Shown here: positions 43,075 to 44,662 of the stretch, piece by piece
Layout of the letters: the number at the start of each line of letters is the position of its first letter
Position numbering within the stretch: position 1 is the first letter of the stretch
Assembly: GCA_027484405.1 (NCBI GenBank)
Contig: JAIXTA010000036.1
Span: 1-44,662 of the forward strand
Origin: Burkholderiales bacterium
Lineage (GTDB): Bacteria; Pseudomonadota; Gammaproteobacteria; Burkholderiales; Burkholderiaceae_C
Length of the DNA stretch: 44,662 nucleotides
Direction: 5' to 3'
Made by a program: the position numbers and the translations under genes
The notes under the pieces: model-generated
Databases searched by the model: none
Seen by the model: the letters and a program-made list of their open reading frames with translations, nothing else
Told to the model about the DNA's origin: nothing

Positions 43075-43451
43075 AGCTGGAGCCTCGCCTCGAGGAGGTC
43101 TCGCCGGCGTGGACATAGGTGAGACAGACCTAGCGCGTGAGGCCGTAGCTCATCCTTATCACTGCTCCTGGCACTAGTACTGAAAAGGAATCGGCTTCGC
43201 GTCCTGACGTCCCGCTAATCACAAAGGCTCGTGCTGGAAGAGTGTTCGACAGTCGTTATTCCTCGACTCCCAGCAGGCGATGTGAGATTGGCTTTCCGTT
43301 GCGCCGCGGTTGCGGCCGTTGACCGTCGGCGGACGTCTGCGCGCTGACCGGCACCAAGCGGTCGTTGCCCCTGGCGAGGGCGCTTGGTCCGACTGACGGC
43401 TACATGCGGTAGTTGGGTCGCACGAATCAATGCAGCTCGGCCTTTGCGCCC
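43075..43451. other. 377 bases inside the element end without a recognised gene
   Basis: No coding region was recognised; short frames here lack families and ribosome sites. A hairpin with arms ACCAAGCG (43353-43360) and CGCTTGGT (43381-43388) and an inner CCC/GGG lies downstream of the minus-strand gene, without a T-run. No further TnsB-like repeat was found. Confidence 0.5.
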
Positions 43452-44387
43452 TCAGCGACCACCTGGATGGAAGATGTGGTCCAACGAGGGGTCCCTGGCG
43501 GGCACCCCGGGGATGCTGTGGATCAGGCGGTCGATGGGGTTCCCCGGATTCGTGTACTCCAAGTGCTCGCCCCGCTGGAATTCCTCGCTGAGCACGGGCC
43601 GCTGCGAGCGGAAGAAGATCGCATTCTTCGCATAGACCTGCACCGTCTTGTTGCAGATATCGACCTCGTCGTCGTCGAGCACCAACGTCGTGAGTCTAGG
43701 TTCGACCATGTACCGGGACGGCCGACACACAAGCACGCAGACGTGCGGTGTAATTGGCACGAAGAGCCTTGGCGACGACGGGACATTTTGGACGTTCTTG
43801 ACGTTGTGGAAGAAGCCATCTCCGAAAACGAACTCCCTGCCCTGCGAATAGACGGCAACGAACTTGCCGCGCGAGTTGATGCTGTCGGAGATCAGGCGAT
43901 GGGAGTTCCTCATGTTCAGGCCTATCAGGGCGTTGCGCTCGCGCGTCGGTAGCGGCCCTCGCAGGTCTTCCGCCAGGGCGACAGAAGCCTCCCGGTTCAT
44001 GGGGCCACGCACCGCCAGAGAGACTGCACACTCGCTCATGCGCTCCAACTGGGCATCAGTGCAGGGCTGTGGGACGAAGCGTTGCCGCAGTTCCTGAACG
44101 CCACGCACTGGCCTGCGCTCAAGTCTTTCCAGCCACCCTATCAGGTCGGAGAAGGCATCATCAGCCCTGCTGAACACGCGCTCGAAGCTCTGGTCCCAAG
44201 CCGTGTCCTCACCGTTATGCCCCATCTTGATGAGGTGCCCATTGCCGATGACGCCTAGCCTTGCCGGCGGGATTCGCACGCTGATTCCATCGGGCCTTAG
44301 CCATCCAGTCTTGCCGTCCTCTCCCGCCCAGTGACGAGACACGCACACGGGCCACCAGTGATGTCGTTCTGACTTTAGTTTTGCCAT
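43452..44387 (-). CDS. DUF4238-like hypothetical protein (element cargo)
   Basis: 311 residues. The N terminus (ERHHWWPVCVSRHWA) has the paired-His/aromatic/Pro pattern that opens DUF4238 proteins, followed by a strand-loop resembling a displayed DNA- or RNA-processing fold, but no confirmed catalytic motif. Other features are RNALIGLNMRNSHRLISDSINSRGKF and a C-terminal HIFHPGGR; its last residues include a His-rich DHIFHPG. No signal peptide or membrane helix. Reading toward glmS, it ends about 380 bases from the repeats. No Shine-Dalgarno is obvious before the ATG. Codon use differs from the chromosomal neighbours. DUF4238 function is not established; cargo of Tn7-like elements is often defence-related, so that is a possibility only. 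Confidence 0.6.
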   Translation of the reverse strand: MAKLKSERHHWWPVCVSRHWAGEDGKTGWLRPDGISVRIPPARLGVIGNGHLIKMGHNGEDTAWDQSFERVFSRADDAFSDLIGWLERLERRPVRGVQELRQRFVPQPCTDAQLERMSECAVSLAVRGPMNREASVALAEDLRGPLPTRERNALIGLNMRNSHRLISDSINSRGKFVAVYSQGREFVFGDGFFHNVKNVQNVPSSPRLFVPITPHVCVLVCRPSRYMVEPRLTTLVLDDDEVDICNKTVQVYAKNAIFFRSQRPVLSEEFQRGEHLEYTNPGNPIDRLIHSIPGVPARDPSLDHIFHPGGR

Positions 44388-44553
44388 CGGATGATTTTCG
44401 ATGAACAGTCTTACAGACAGCTACCGCATTCCAGTCCAATAAGGCAATTGGAGGGGCTCGGCACACCACGCACCGACTCTATCGGGTGGCGTGGCAGTCT
44501 CTTGTATCAACGCCGAGGCAATCGCGACCATTTACTACCGGAGGCACAGCACC

Positions 44554-44662
44554 GTGACCACGCCAGCAGCACCAGCAGCAGCACCGATCGGAAGAGTCAC
44601 GCTGCGGTATGTCGAGCTATGCAAATTCCGACGCCTCGGCAAGGTCCAGTTGGACCTGGATC
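44554..44662 (+). CDS. Start of an AAA/RecF-like ATPase (3' end outside the window)
   Basis: GTG at 44554 with GGAGG at 44540-44544, an ideal ribosome site. The 36 visible residues begin with an Ala/Pro leader, then IGRVTLRYVELCKFRRLGKVQLDLD. The last part matches the opening strand-turn-strand of SMC/RecF/OLD-type ATPases (hydrophobic strand, N/K-F-R-x-hydrophobic, then acidic-hydrophobic strand) that precedes their Walker A. The Walker motif itself is outside the window, so the call rests on this short segment. It is divergent from the DUF4238-like gene. Families of this type include OLD nucleases and several phage-defence ATPases. Confidence 0.5.
   Translation, partial: MTTPAAPAAAPIGRVTLRYVELCKFRRLGKVQLDLD

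Larger units (their letters stand above)
43009..44662. mobile_element. glmS-proximal end of a Tn7-like element at attTn7 (continues beyond the window)
   Basis: The element starts with TGT at 43009, 23 bases after the glmS stop codon, close to the spacing of Tn7 in E. coli. From TGT to the end of the first repeat is 26 bases, the same length as in the Tn7 right end, with CG at positions 7-8 and AATAA(G/A)GTC in register. Three close-packed TnsB-like sites follow, the right-end arrangement; in Tn7 the right end faces glmS. If this is right, the target duplication is TTCGT (43004-43008) and should recur at the far end. DNA inside is less GC-rich than glmS. Tn7 has tnsA near this end, but here a DUF4238-like gene comes first, so tns genes would be elsewhere or lost. 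Confidence 0.78.

Overview
The window reads as chromosomal DNA of a GC-rich betaproteobacterium, most likely Burkholderiales. The evidence is the conserved gene order: ahcY - small membrane protein - metF; dapF - DUF484 - xerC; COG0523 GTPase - dksA - STAS protein - hslV - hslU; and 5-FCL / lytic transglycosylase / NDUFA9-like protein / GST. DksA is also the cysteine-poor type. No genus can be named from the sequence alone.

Layout. 1-2163: methyl cycle and folate genes (ahcY 3' part, holin-family membrane protein, metF). 2209-4982: a translationally coupled c-di-GMP pair, a variant HD-GYP protein and an EAL protein with a degenerate GGDEF-like region. 4983-7696: a lower-GC insert with an outer-membrane beta-barrel gene, a convergent membrane LytTR regulator and two long stretches without recognisable genes. 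7697-10576: amidase, TfoX-like protein, a repeat-rich intergenic region and an alpha/beta hydrolase preceded by a truncated duplicate of its own start. 10690-16303: dapF, DUF484, MOSC, xerC, rlmI, DUF1853. 16743-21679: a 42-residue basic protein, COG0523 GTPase, dksA, then an ABC ATPase/permease pair, a secreted Cys/His protein and a DUF3299 protein; together these suggest metal handling. 21927-25523: STAS protein and the HslVU protease. 25785-34177: Oar-like TonB-dependent receptor, lipoprotein 5'-nucleotidase, DnaQ/GIY-YIG fusion nuclease, and a secreted alpha/beta-hydrolase-fold protein lacking its nucleophile serine. 34388-40256: GST, 5-formyl-THF cyclo-ligase, lytic transglycosylase, HCCA-isomerase-like protein, NDUFA9-like protein, a second GST. 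40457-42985: Lrp/AsnC regulator and glmS.

The most notable feature is downstream of glmS. Twenty-three bases after its stop codon a Tn7-type end begins (TGT at 43009). It carries three 15-bp repeats, AATARRGTCGAAAAC, at an exact 20-bp period, like the TnsB sites of Tn7. This is the attTn7 position, so the rest of the window (43009-44662) appears to be the glmS-proximal end of a Tn7-like element. It holds a DUF4238-like gene pointing toward glmS and the start of an AAA/RecF-like ATPase pointing into the element, plausibly defence or mobility cargo. No tns gene is visible before the window ends.

No rRNA, tRNA or CRISPR array was recognised. Family names come from reading motifs; no database search was run.
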